The translations under genes were made by a program, and so were the position numbers. Below the pieces are notes generated by a model. It searched no databases. It had not been told where the DNA came from and saw only the letters and a list, made by a program, of their open reading frames with translations. Positions 47,954-57,600 of a stretch of DNA of 64,000 nucleotides are shown in pieces (position 1 is the first letter of the stretch; every line of letters begins with the position of its first letter). Source of the DNA: Myxococcales bacterium (GTDB lineage Bacteria > Myxococcota_A > Polyangia > Nannocystales > Nannocystaceae); the NCBI GenBank assembly GCA_020633335.1, contig JACKDU010000011.1, positions 248,001 through 312,000 on the forward strand. The letters are read 5' to 3'.

Positions 47954-48274
47954 CCGCGGATGATAACCGAGGGCGGTGGGGGTTGGAGATCCCAGCGCGC
48001 GGAGTCCGCAGGCGTCTTCAGGAGGTACTGAGGGCGTCTTCGACCATGATGCAAAAAGTCCGGGACTGAGCGGGGTCGCTCGCCCCCTTGGTCATGAGGG
48101 GTGAAAGCGCGCGGAATTGCCCGGAATCGAGCGCTGGGACGCGCGATCTCTACCCTCAATTTTTTCCTTCGGCGGCCCAATTGATCGTCAGGAGACGATC
48201 ACTCCTCAGACAGAAGACGGAGCGCTGCGCGGGCTTGGGCGAGTCCCGGCGCTCCCGAGAAAGCGAGCACGACA
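47954..48274. other. Divergent spacer between the sigma factor and the first ADYC gene
   Basis: No gene seen. It holds the promoter regions of both genes and the leader shared with the second ADYC gene (from 48159). Around 48090 there is a weak inverted repeat, CCCCTTGGTCATGAGGGG. Confidence 0.6.
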
Positions 48275-48277
48275 ATG
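48159..48277 (+). promoter_or_regulatory. First copy of the duplicated ADYC leader
   Basis: Shared landmarks with 49439-49560: a T-run, TTCGGCGG-like block, CAATTGATC, TCACTCCTC, AGAAGACGGA, GCTGCGCGGGCTTGGGCGAG and AAAGCGAGCACGAC directly before the ATG. A small hairpin (GTC-AGGAG/CTCCT-CA-GAC) can form at 48187-48212. Confidence 0.75.
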
Positions 48278-49321
48278 AGCACCCTCACCAAGACCCTGAT
48301 GATGACCCTGACCCTGACCCTCGCCGGCGCTTGCGACGTCGAGGACGCGGACTTCGGCGACGGCGAGGTCGCCCTCCGGCCGGGGGGCGGCGGCTTCAGC
48401 GGGATCTCCCTCAACACCGACTTCTTCACCGACGGGGTCGGCTTCCACGGGATGTCGGTCGCCGAGATCGACACCAAGGGCAACCTCCACAAGGGCGTCG
48501 ACCTCTACAAGGTCTGCCTGATGGGCGGCGAGGTCTGCATCTTCCCCGGCAAGGACGAGCTCTACGTCAAGCAGGGCGAGATCCACGCGATCAAGGGCGG
48601 CGGCATGAGCTTCTCCGGCACCGACTTCGCCAACTCCGAGTGGTACGTCCAGCTCGACAGCGACGGCGACGACAAGATCGACTCGTACGGGGTGATGGTG
48701 ATCCAGGAGGCCTACATCGGCATGACCGCCACCGGCATCAAGTACTGGAACTACATGTGGCTCAACGACACGTCGCGGGCCAAGGGCCTGATCACCCAGA
48801 AGTGGGAGGGCAAGGGCGGCGAGTCGATCCCGGTCTGCAAGGTCGACATCGACACCGGCAGCCTCGGCTCGGTCGCCCTCGGGAACGTGACCATCGACAA
48901 CTCGGAGTTCACCCACGGCGACATCGATCACCGCGACGACACCCTCTACATCGCCTGCCACTCGGGCGCGGTCGGCAAGGCCCCCCACGTCTGGAACTAC
49001 GTCCACCACGACCTCGGCGACAAGGCCTACGAGACCGCCGTCCGGGTGATCCGCGCGGACTACTGCAACGACGGCACGTCGTTCACCCAGGAGGGCCAGC
49101 AGCTCCTGACCGACGACGACAAGGCCTACAACAGCGCCTACAACCCCGCCGAGGACACCGAGCTCCTCGCCTCCTGGGACAAGGGGATCGTCTGCGTGAA
49201 CCCGAAGGGGCTCCGCCTCGCCAAGATCGAGGACGTCGAGGAGGTCTGCGAGGTCAAGTACTGCGACGGCTCCGACACCTGGTGGGGCGCCGGCCTCGAC
49301 CTGATGACCCAGGCGCTCTAG
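48275..49321 (+). CDS. ADYC-domain lipoprotein, first of a tandem pair
   Basis: 348 residues. The signal peptide ends in LTLAGACDVED (lipobox). Right after it comes the block VALRPGGGGFSGISLN, identical in the downstream paralogue. The rest is a beta-rich domain with conserved cysteines (KVCLMGGEVCIFPG, IACHSG, CEVKYCDG) and the family-naming motif RADYC at about residue 262. ADYC-domain proteins are mostly known from Nannocystaceae-type myxobacteria and have no assigned function. Extracellular, membrane-anchored. It is followed by a textbook terminator, so the two paralogues are transcribed separately. Confidence 0.9.
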   Translation: MSTLTKTLMMTLTLTLAGACDVEDADFGDGEVALRPGGGGFSGISLNTDFFTDGVGFHGMSVAEIDTKGNLHKGVDLYKVCLMGGEVCIFPGKDELYVKQGEIHAIKGGGMSFSGTDFANSEWYVQLDSDGDDKIDSYGVMVIQEAYIGMTATGIKYWNYMWLNDTSRAKGLITQKWEGKGGESIPVCKVDIDTGSLGSVALGNVTIDNSEFTHGDIDHRDDTLYIACHSGAVGKAPHVWNYVHHDLGDKAYETAVRVIRADYCNDGTSFTQEGQQLLTDDDKAYNSAYNPAEDTELLASWDKGIVCVNPKGLRLAKIEDVEEVCEVKYCDGSDTWWGAGLDLMTQAL

Positions 49322-49381
49322 CCTGCGCGTGAGCGCGCCCGCTGCGGGCGCGCAGCGGCGGTCCGGAGCGGCCGTCGGGTC

Positions 49382-49449
49382 GGAGAATTCGCCCTGTCCG
49401 GCGCGCTACCGCGCGTCTCGGAGGGGCGAATTCTCCCCTTTTTTTTTTT
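49382..49449 (+). terminator. Intrinsic terminator between the two ADYC genes
   Basis: A perfect 13-bp stem (GGAGAATTCGCCC with its complement), a 29-nt loop that can form an inner GCGC hairpin, and then a run of 11 T. It begins 60 nt after the stop. Confidence 0.92.
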
Positions 49450-49560
49450 CGGTCGGCGCAATTGATCCGAGGGCGGGGGTCACTCCTCGGATAGAAGACG
49501 GACGGACGCTGCGCGGGCTTGGGCGAGCCCCGGCGGACGGAGAAAGCGAGCACGACCATG
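49439..49560 (+). promoter_or_regulatory. Second copy of the duplicated ADYC leader
   Basis: Same order of landmarks as at 48159-48277. The hairpin position here is ATCCGAG/CTCGGAT, so pairing is kept although the bases differ from the first copy. Confidence 0.75.
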
Positions 49561-50577
49561 AAGACCCTCACCAAGACCCTCCTGATGGCCACCACCCTCA
49601 CCCTCGCTGGCGGCTGCGACGACGGCGCGGACCTCAACGAGAGCGCGGAGTTCGGCGGCGGCGACGTCGCCCTCCGGCCCGGCGGCGGCGGCTTCAGCGG
49701 CATCTCCCTCAACGGCCCGGTCCTCAACGTCGAGGAGATCCCGGCCATCTTCGACACCAAGAAGGGCTTCCACCAGCGCTCGGTCCTGGTCAAGGTCTGC
49801 CTCACCATCAAGGACGACGTCCTCTGCCTCGACGAGTACTGGGTCGACCAGGGCCAGCTCTGGGGCCGCAAGGGGTCGATGCCGCTCTTCTCGGGCGCCG
49901 ACTTCGTCGACTCGGCCTGGTACGTCAAGTACGACGCGGACGACGACGGCGTCCCCGACTCCAGCTTCATCCTCCGGATCAACCACATGGACGAGCGGCC
50001 GATGCCGGCCGGCATCCACTACGTCTACGACTTCGTCTACAACACCTGGGAGGTCGGCGGCCTCCTCTCGTCGAAGATCGAGCAGAGCAAGGAGCCGATC
50101 TACCTCTGCGAGCAGGACCCGGACACCGGCTCCTACGGGATGACCGCGATCCGCGACATGGACGTCGACTACAAGACGGCCGAGATGCTCGATCGCAAGA
50201 ACACGATCACCCTCGGCTGCGTCGCCGGCGGGATCGGCAAGGCGCCGACCTGGAACTACTTCCACCACCTGATGGGTTCGAAGGCCTACACGACCGTCAT
50301 CCAGATGATCCGGGCGGACTACTGCGGCGACAACCTCTCGTGGACCATGCCGGGGACCAAGCTGGCGATGCGCGACAAGTGGGGCTTCGTCGACAGCACC
50401 GACCCGAGCTACAAGCTCGAGGCGATCTGGGAGGTCGGCGTGGGCGCCGTCTGCGTCTACAAGCCGCGCCACGCCGATCCGACTGACATCGTCAGCCACT
50501 GCGGGATGAAGCTCTGCGACGCGAGCGACGACGAGGGCGCCTGGGGCGGTCAATTCCTGACCCAGAACCCGACCTGA
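49558..50577 (+). CDS. ADYC-domain lipoprotein, second of a tandem pair
   Basis: 339 residues from the ATG at 49558, chosen because it aligns with the start of the first paralogue (KTLTKTLLM) and follows the same AAAGCGAGCACGAC leader; an upstream in-frame start lies inside that leader. The lipobox is LAGGCDD. It shares VALRPGGGGFSGISLN, the IGKAPxxWNYxHH segment and RADYCGDNLSW with the first copy, but the middle has diverged strongly, so the duplication is old or under diversifying selection. It is presumably a surface protein with a related but not identical ligand. Confidence 0.9.
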   Translation: MKTLTKTLLMATTLTLAGGCDDGADLNESAEFGGGDVALRPGGGGFSGISLNGPVLNVEEIPAIFDTKKGFHQRSVLVKVCLTIKDDVLCLDEYWVDQGQLWGRKGSMPLFSGADFVDSAWYVKYDADDDGVPDSSFILRINHMDERPMPAGIHYVYDFVYNTWEVGGLLSSKIEQSKEPIYLCEQDPDTGSYGMTAIRDMDVDYKTAEMLDRKNTITLGCVAGGIGKAPTWNYFHHLMGSKAYTTVIQMIRADYCGDNLSWTMPGTKLAMRDKWGFVDSTDPSYKLEAIWEVGVGAVCVYKPRHADPTDIVSHCGMKLCDASDDEGAWGGQFLTQNPT

Positions 50578-50618
50578 TCGGCGCCCCGAGGCGGACCTCC
50601 GAGCGGGGTCCGCCGCCC

Positions 50619-51005
50619 TCAGCGGAGGGTGATATAGACCTGACTCTTGGAACCCCCAGGTCGTGCGACCTCGGCGACCCGCGTACGCTCACCCGCCCGA
50701 AATTCCCGCGTCACCTCGACGACCAGCTCATGCTCCTTCTTGCCAGTACATCGCAGCTCGAGGTGGAGGCCCTTGCGGCCGGGGTGGACGTCGACCTTGC
50801 AGCGCCGGGCGTCGTCGCCGGTCTCAATCCAGGCCTCGACCTTGCCGTCGATCGGCGCGATCATTCCAAAGCGGCCGCTCGCCTCGACCACGTCGATCTC
50901 GAGCTCGTGCGCCGCCGGGGCTGAGGCCCCGCCCTCGCCCGCGGACGCGGGCGCTGACATCAAGGTTGTGTAGAAGACGAGGGAGGAGATTCCTGAGAGG
51001 TGCAT
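50619..51005 (-). CDS. Small secreted protein, function unknown
   Basis: 128 residues. A signal peptide is likely (LVFYTTLMSAPASAGEGG). The mature part is one beta-rich domain of about 90 residues with two cysteines (ARRCKVDVHPGRKGLHLELRCTG) and several charged hairpins, possibly Ig-like. It converges with the second ADYC gene, with 41 nt between stops. The family is not recognised. Confidence 0.72.
   Translation of the reverse strand: MHLSGISSLVFYTTLMSAPASAGEGGASAPAAHELEIDVVEASGRFGMIAPIDGKVEAWIETGDDARRCKVDVHPGRKGLHLELRCTGKKEHELVVEVTREFRAGERTRVAEVARPGGSKSQVYITLR
50638..50661. repeat. Distant variant of the dispersed palindrome at a gene end
   Basis: ACCTGACTCTTGG shares 12 bases with the copy at 40047 and is closed by CCAGGT 24 nt later. 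It lies in the last codons of the small secreted protein. Confidence 0.35.
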
Positions 51006-51191
51006 CGTGCGCCGCTCAATGCAAGGCGCCTGCCAGGCGCCCAGAGCTCCCGCCAGAGGCCCGCTCGCCCTGCCCAGGCGACGCCGGGTCCACGATCGTT
51101 GCCACCCTGGCAGCGACCGCGCCGACGCGCGTCAGCGCGTCACGGCGATCGGCATGCCCAGCCGCTCGCCCGCATGGCGCTTGCTCCGGAA

Positions 51192-51239
51192 CCGCCCGCC
51201 CGGCGCCGATGTCTCGCTTTCTCGGCGCCGGGCGGGCGG
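51192..51239. repeat. 18-bp perfect hairpin
   Basis: CCGCCCGCCCGGCGCCGA (51192-51209) and its exact complement (51222-51239) around a 12-nt loop. It lies in the 475-nt spacer 51006-51480, which has no convincing gene. There is no T-run on either side. Confidence 0.85.
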
Positions 51240-51290
51240 ACCAGGCTCGCCTGCTCACCGCGCTCCTGTCCACGCCGTCCCGCCCGTCCA

Positions 51291-51332
51291 CGGGTCCTCG
51301 CCGCGCGCCGCTCGCCGCGCGCCGAGGACCCG
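51291..51332. repeat. 10-bp inverted repeat with 22-nt loop
   Basis: CGGGTCCTCG and CGAGGACCCG enclose two direct copies of CCGCGCGCCG. Confidence 0.8.
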
Positions 51333-51411
51333 CCGCGCTGCTCCGGCCACGCCCAGGCCCAGGCCCGCGCGTCGCTCCGCGCCGCTCCCCTCAGCGCTGA
51401 TCCTCCCTCGT

Positions 51412-51447
51412 CCTCTGCGTCCTCTGCGTCCCCTGCGTCCTCTGCGT
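51412..51447. repeat. 9-bp tandem repeat CCTCTGCGT, four units
   Basis: Three exact units and one with a single change (CCCCTGCGT), just downstream of the MFS gene. Similar TCTGCGTCC runs are scattered in intergenic DNA of several phyla. Confidence 0.85.
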
Positions 51448-51466
51448 CTGGGCGCCGTCGTGCATG

Positions 51467-51486
51467 ACCTGTCCTTTGGGTCATGA
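51467..51486. repeat. Copy of the dispersed palindrome over the MFS stop codon
   Basis: ACCTGTCC TTTG GGTCATGA. A second, better pairing is CATGACC (51463-51469) with GGTCATG (51479-51485). It overlaps the stop at 51481-51483. Confidence 0.6.
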
Positions 51487-52656
51487 TTCGAGGCGCGGCG
51501 CCGGCCACCTGCGGTCGACGACGACGAGGATGAGGGCCGCGGCGCCCGCGAGCGCGGCCATCGTCAGGTAGGCGTCGCCGCCGTGGCGGCCGTAGAGCGC
51601 GCCCGCGGCGAAGAAGCCGCCCGCGAAGCCGAGCCCGCTGGTGGCCGCGGCGAAGAGGCTCTGGGCGGTCGCCGACGACTCCGGCGGGAGCGAGCGGTGG
51701 AGGTAGGCCATCGCCGCGAGGTGGATCGCCCCGAAGCTCAGGGCGTGGAGGCTCTGGAGCGCGAGGAGGCCGGCGAAGGCGGTCACCGTCGCCAGGCCGA
51801 GCCAGCGGACGACGCTCGCGAGGGCGGCGAGGAGCGCCAGCTGGAGCGGGCGGAGGCGGGTGAGGAGGCGGGCGCCGACCGAGAAGAGGGCGATCTCCGC
51901 GAGCACGCCGCTGGTCCAGAGGAGGCCGATCCGGTCCTCCGAGATCCCGAGGCTCCGCCAGTGGATCGTGGCGAAGCCGTAGAGCACGCCGTGGCTCGCG
52001 TAGACCAGCGCCGAGGCCCCGCAGAAGATCACCAGCCAGGGGAGGCGGAGGAGCGCGGAGATCGGCCGCGGCGCGGCTCGGCGATCGCTCCGCGGCGGCG
52101 AGGGGAGGAGCGGCGCCGCGACGACCATGAGCGCGAGCGGTGTCAGGATCAGCCAGAGGACCAGCGACGGCGAACGTCCGCGGAGGATGAAGCCGGCGCT
52201 GAGGGTCGTCACCAGGAACGCGACCGATCCCCAGCGGCGGATCCTCCCGTAGTCGAGATCGTGGACGCCCGCATGGAGGAGCACGAGGCTGTCGCAGATC
52301 GGCATGATCGCCGCCCAGAAGGCGCCGCAGACGAGCGCCAGGACCACGAGGGCGGTGAAGGTGGTCGCCGCGAGGTGGGCGATGTAGCCGAGGAGGACAC
52401 CGAGCGAGAGGAGGCCGAGGAGCCGGGCGTGGGCGCCTCGACGATCGGCGGCGCGGGCGAGGAGCGGACCGACGAGCACCCGCATCGACACGCCGAGCGC
52501 GAGGAGGAGGCCGATCGCTGGCTCATCGAGGCCGCGATCGGCGAGCCAGAGCGGCCAGTAGGGGAGATAGATGCCGACCGTGGCGAAGACGAGCGCGACG
52601 AAGAGCGCGAGTCGTCGGCCGGCGCGGCGGCCGTCGATGGTGGGGGCGGGGGTCAT
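51481..52656 (-). CDS. MFS transporter, HcaT/MFS_1-like group
   Basis: 391 residues with about 12 hydrophobic segments. The ATG at 52656 is chosen because a short hydrophilic tail leads directly into helix 1 (LALFVALVFATVGIYLPYWPLWL); the open frame further upstream is a shadow of the divergent gene. The A-motif-like loop is GPLLARAADRRGAHARLL, and the GRIRRWGSVAFL segment after helix 4 is typical of the 3-phenylpropionate/nucleoside-type MFS_1 group. The substrate is unknown. It is divergent from the DUF4215 lipoprotein. Confidence 0.9.
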   Translation of the reverse strand: MTPAPTIDGRRAGRRLALFVALVFATVGIYLPYWPLWLADRGLDEPAIGLLLALGVSMRVLVGPLLARAADRRGAHARLLGLLSLGVLLGYIAHLAATTFTALVVLALVCGAFWAAIMPICDSLVLLHAGVHDLDYGRIRRWGSVAFLVTTLSAGFILRGRSPSLVLWLILTPLALMVVAAPLLPSPPRSDRRAAPRPISALLRLPWLVIFCGASALVYASHGVLYGFATIHWRSLGISEDRIGLLWTSGVLAEIALFSVGARLLTRLRPLQLALLAALASVVRWLGLATVTAFAGLLALQSLHALSFGAIHLAAMAYLHRSLPPESSATAQSLFAAATSGLGFAGGFFAAGALYGRHGGDAYLTMAALAGAAALILVVVDRRWPAPRLES

Positions 52657-52801
52657 CAGGGTGATGTCGGCCGCGGAGGATAGCCGCCCGCCTCGGCGGA
52701 CGCGACGCCGCGGATCGCGCGCGGGGCTGCGCGGCGCCGCGCCCCAGAAAACATTGCTCCTGTGGCTGGAAAGCCCCACGTGGTGGCAGTCTAAGGAGGT
52801 G

Positions 52802-54514
52802 ATGAAAGCCCGTCTCTCGCTGGTCTCGATCCTCTTCCTTGTCATCGGCTGCAGCGGTGGTGAGACCACCAGCAACACCGGAGGCTCCGCCGGATCGACC
52901 GGCGGTGAGAGCATGTCCACGTCGGCCTCGGCGACGGCGACGACGAGCGGCGGCTCGGCGACGGCGACGACGACCGACAGCGGCGGCTCCAACTCGAACT
53001 CGAACTCGAACAGCGGGACGGCGACCGACTCCTCGACGAGCGCGGCCGCGACCGTGACCGCGACTGCGACCGACTCCAGCGGCGGCGAGACGACCGGGAC
53101 CACCGGGCCGGCGCCCTTCTGCGGCGACCAGTACATCGATCCCGGCGAGGAGTGCGACGACGGCAACCAGGTCGACGACGACGCGTGCACCAACGCCTGC
53201 CAGCTCCCGGCCTGCGGCGACGGGATCACCCAGGCCGACGAGGAGTGCGACGACGGCAACGCGGTCAACGACGACGCGTGCACCAACGACTGCAAGAACG
53301 CCTTCTGCGGCGACGGCATCGTCCAGGATCCGGAGGAGTGCGACGCCGGCGAAGAGAACGGCCCCGGCAAGGCCTGTAAGGCCGACTGCAAGGACAACGT
53401 CTGCGGCGACGGCGACAAGGGGCCGGGCGAGGGCTGCGACGACGGCAACAAGGTCGACGACGACGAGTGCACCAACGAGTGCAAGCTCCCGGGCTGCGGC
53501 GACGGGATCCTCCAGCCCGGCGAGGAGTGCGACGACGGCAACGCCAACAACGCCGACGCCTGCCTCGACACCTGCACCAACGCGGTCTGCGGCGACGGCT
53601 TCGTCCAGCAGGGGGTCGAGGAGTGCGACCAGGGCGGCAACAACTCGAACCAGGGCGCCTGCCTCCTCTCCTGCGTCAAGGCGGTCTGCGGCGACGGCTA
53701 CGTCCAGGCCGGCGTCGAGGCCTGCGACGACGGCGACCAGAACGGCAACGACAAGGCCTGCAAGGCGAACTGCACCAAGAACGTCTGCGGCGACGGCTTC
53801 AAGGGGCCGGGCGAGGGCTGCGACGACGGCAACCAGGTCTCGCTCGACGGCTGCAACTCGATCTGCCAGCCCGAGCTCCTCTGCAACGGAAAGCTCTACG
53901 AGTGCGGCAACGGCTTCGACGACGACAACGACGGGCTCATCGACCTCAAGGACCCGGAGTGCACCTCGCCCTGCGACGACGACGAGGGCTCCTACCAGAC
54001 CCTCCTCCCCGGCCAGAACAAGGACTGCAAGTCCGACTGCTACTTCGACGCCAACTCCGGCCAGGGCGACGACAACTGCGTCTGGAACCTCAAGTGCGAC
54101 CCGAAGAATCCGGGCGCCGACGTCGGCTGCGCCTACGACCCGAACTACAAGATGTGCGACCTCCAGATGCCGCAGCAGTGCCTCGACTTCTGCACGCCGC
54201 TGGTCCCGAACGGCTGCGACTGCTTCGGCTGCTGCCAGATCGGCCAGAAGTACTACTACCTCGACTCGAACCCCGACTGTAAGCTCGACAACCTCGACGC
54301 CTGCAACGAGTGCACCTGGTTCGCCGGCTGCAACAACCCCTGCAAGCCCGAGGAGTGCGAGCTCTGCTTCGGCCAGGATCCCAACGACCTGCCGGAGATG
54401 TGCAACGACACGCCGAAGTGCGACGGCGGGCTCCAGCCCTGCCTCGACACCTCCGACTGCATGGAGGGGGAGTTCTGTCAGACCGGCTGCTGCGTGCCGA
54501 TCGTGCCGATGTAG
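52802..54514 (+). CDS. Lipoprotein with eight DUF4215 repeats and a cysteine-rich C-terminal domain
   Basis: 570 residues. An unusually perfect Shine-Dalgarno AAGGAGG ends 2 nt before the ATG, so the true spacing is tight. The lipobox is FLVIGCSGG. A Ser/Thr/Asn linker of about 85 residues precedes eight repeats of the CGDGxxxxGEECDDGN type. The last 180 residues are a separate domain with about 30 cysteines, a DDDNDGLIDLKDPEC segment resembling a calcium-binding loop, and a CC-containing end (CQTGCCVPIVPM). It is predicted to be a rigid surface rod capped by a disulfide-rich head, and is a shorter relative of the 20-repeat protein at 35.4-37.6 kb. Confidence 0.92.
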   Translation: MKARLSLVSILFLVIGCSGGETTSNTGGSAGSTGGESMSTSASATATTSGGSATATTTDSGGSNSNSNSNSGTATDSSTSAAATVTATATDSSGGETTGTTGPAPFCGDQYIDPGEECDDGNQVDDDACTNACQLPACGDGITQADEECDDGNAVNDDACTNDCKNAFCGDGIVQDPEECDAGEENGPGKACKADCKDNVCGDGDKGPGEGCDDGNKVDDDECTNECKLPGCGDGILQPGEECDDGNANNADACLDTCTNAVCGDGFVQQGVEECDQGGNNSNQGACLLSCVKAVCGDGYVQAGVEACDDGDQNGNDKACKANCTKNVCGDGFKGPGEGCDDGNQVSLDGCNSICQPELLCNGKLYECGNGFDDDNDGLIDLKDPECTSPCDDDEGSYQTLLPGQNKDCKSDCYFDANSGQGDDNCVWNLKCDPKNPGADVGCAYDPNYKMCDLQMPQQCLDFCTPLVPNGCDCFGCCQIGQKYYYLDSNPDCKLDNLDACNECTWFAGCNNPCKPEECELCFGQDPNDLPEMCNDTPKCDGGLQPCLDTSDCMEGEFCQTGCCVPIVPM

Positions 54515-54661
54515 GGCCGGGGCCGCGGAGCCGCGGAGCCGGGCGCGGGGGCGTCGTCAGCGAGAGCTGGCGGCGCCTCGCCGCTTCTCGGCGAAGACGA
54601 CGAAGGGGGCGCCGGCTCTCGCCAGGCGCCCCCTCAGGAGCCGCGCGGGGCGGCCGCTACG

Positions 54662-57600
54662 CTACTCGTGCTCGAGGTGGCGGAGGAGGGTGTGCGCCTC
54701 CTCGAGCTCCGGGTCCTCCTGGGTCGCCCGCCGGGCCCAGAAGATCGCCCGCTTCGAATCGCCGGTGCGGTGGGCGATCCGGGCCTGGCGCGCGTAGGCC
54801 TGGGCCTTGGTGATCGGGCACTCGCCGTTCTCCATCATCGTGATCGTCCGCAGCACCCGCATCGCCACGTCCCAGTTCTCGAGGACCTCGGCGAGCTCGG
54901 CGAGCTCGGCCGCCAGGAGGCCGTTGTCCTTGTCGTTGACCAGCGCCTCCTGGAGGTGGTTGAGCTCGGAGTCGCGGTCGCCCTTGGCGCGGGCGATCAG
55001 CGCCTTGCGGTAGAACATCTGGCCGAGCTCGGGCGACTTGCGCGAGCCCATGCCGGCGATGATCTGGTCGACCATCGCCTCCGCCTGGTCGAGGTTGCCG
55101 GCCTGGAGGTGGACGCCCGCCAGGGTCAGCGCGCTCTCCCGGTCCGCCGGGTCGAGGTTGACGATCTCGGTGAGCACCGGCAGGAGCGTGATCCGGTCGC
55201 CGTGGTCGAGGAGCATGTCCGAGACCCGCCGGAGCATCTGCAGGCGGAGGGTCGGGTTCTCCTGGCTGCTCGCGTCCTCGATCAGGAGGCCGGCGAGCTC
55301 GCGGACCGCCCCGAGCTGCTCGTAGAGGTGCTGGAGCTTCTCCCGCACCGCCCGGTTGTCCGGCTGCTTCGAGCGCACGTACTCGAGGCCGAAGCGGGCG
55401 GCCTGCGAGCGGTCGAGGTGGACGCTGGCGTCGGCGAGGGCGAGGCCGGCCTCGGCCTGGAGCTCGCCGGTCGCCATGATCACCAGCTTCGAGCAGATGT
55501 TGACCACGCTCTCCCAGTCGCCGCGCTCGGCGTCGAGGCGCCAGAGGCGGGTCATCGCGTCGGTGTCGGCGGACGCCCGGCTGACCCACGCGGCGAGGAG
55601 CTCGCGCGCCTGCTCGGGCTGGCCGTGGGCGAGGAGGAGGTCGACGAGGCGGAGCGTGTGGGTGCGCTCGGCCTCCATGTCCTCGTTCTTGCTGGCGGCC
55701 AGCATCGCCGCGTGGACGGTCTGGACCAGCTCCTCGGCGACGACGTCGGGGTCGATGGTGTAGGCCTCGTCGAGGTCGGCGAGGGCCGCGTCGAGCTCGC
55801 CGACCCGGCCGTAGATCCCGGCGCGGCAGCGGAGGAAGGCGACGTGCTGGGCGAGGTCCGGCGAGTTCTTGAGGCCGGCCGCGATCGTCTCGAGGGCCGC
55901 CTGGAGATCGCCGGCCATGCTCAGGGTGGTCGCCAGCTCGAGCTTGATCGCCGGGTCGCTGGGATCGGCCGAGCTCGCGTCCATCAGGAGGAGGGCGGCG
56001 GCCGCCGGATCGCCCTGATTGTCGCGGAGGAGGAGCGCCGCCTCGCGGAGGAGGCGCGAGCGATCGCCGGCCTCGTCGAGCGCCTTCGCCGACTCCTGGA
56101 GGAGGGCGGCGAGGGCCTCGACCTGGCCGGAGTCGCGGAGGTGGGCCTCGAGGAGCGAGAAGAGCTCGCCGTCGTTGTCGGAGCGCTGGAGGCCGATCTC
56201 GAGGGCCCGGCGGGCGCCGTCGTCGTCGCCGTTCGCCCTGCGCAGCTCAAAGAGGTCGCGCGCGGTCTTGACCGCGGTCGCGCCCTCGCTGAGGCTGAGG
56301 AGGCGCTCCATCAGCGCGCCGCGCTCGCCGGGGGTGAGCTCGGTCGCGCCGAGGTCGAGGACCAGGGCGAGGAGATCGGGGTCCTCGGGGAGCTCGGCGA
56401 GGGCCGCGTGGGCGAGCGCCAGCGCCTCCTCGGGCTGCGAGCGCCGGATCCCGTTGGCGATCTTGATCGTCAGCATCCGGATCGCGTCGCGGTCGCCGGC
56501 CTTCTGGGCGGCGGTGAGCTGGTCGCGGAGGAGCCCGGCGAGCGCCTCGGAGTCGCCGGCGCTCTCGAGCTGGCGGCTGAGGAGCGCGCGCGCCTCCTGG
56601 TCCTCCGGGTTGTCGGCGAGGACCGCCTTGAGGAGGCCGATCACCTCGGCGTTGCGATCCTCGCGGCCGATCAGCTCGGCCGCCAGGGCGCGGCGGAGGA
56701 GGTTGCGCTCGTCGCCGCTCTGGATCCCGTCGATGATCTCGGTGACCATCTGCTCGAGGCGGTCGACCGCGCCGAGGCGGCGGTAGAGGACCATCAGCGG
56801 CTCCCAGATCGCCCGCTCGCTCGAGTCGCGCTCGAGGAGGCGCTCGTAGAGCTTGGCCGCGAGCGAGGGGTCGCCGCCCTCGCCGAGCGCGAGGTGGACG
56901 ATCTCGCCGGCGATCGGCAGGAGCTCCGCGAGCTCGGCATGCTCGGCGGCCTCGCCGAGCCAGCGGACCGCGCCGGCGAGGTCGCCGGCCTCCTTGCGCC
57001 GCTGCGCGAGGGCGAGGAGCGCCCAGGCGAGGGGCTGGCCGTGGGCGAGGGCGAGCGCCCGCTGGAAGAGCGCCTCGGCGCGATCCCAGGCCTCGAGGCG
57101 GAGCGCGAGCTCGGCGCCCTCGCGGGCCTCGTCCGGGGTCGCCTCAGGGCGGGCGACCCGGCGCTCGATCACCGCGAGCACGAGGTCGTCGTCGCCGGAG
57201 CGGCGGGCGACCTGCTCGAAGAGTTCGAGGAGGCGGGGGCTCGGGGTCCCGTGCTCGCTCGCCTGCTGGAGGATCAGGCCGGCGCGGCCGTAGCGGGGCT
57301 CGTCGGCGAGCGCCTTGAGGAGCGCGTCGAGGCCCTCGTTCTGGGTCTCGGGGTTGGCGAGCTGGATCTCGGCGACCCGGTAGAGCGCGTCGACCCGGCT
57401 CTCGTCCTCGCCGGCGCCGAGGCGCGAGAGGAGGCCGAGGAGGTGGACCTGGGTCTCGTTGTCGCCGCGGGCGGCGGCCACCCGCGCGCCCGCCCGCCAG
57501 GCGTCGATCTGGCGGACACCTGTCCCTTCGGCCTGGCGGTAGAGATCGGCGGCGCGCTCGAGGTCGCCGCGCTCCTTCTCCATCACCTCGCCGAGGCGGA

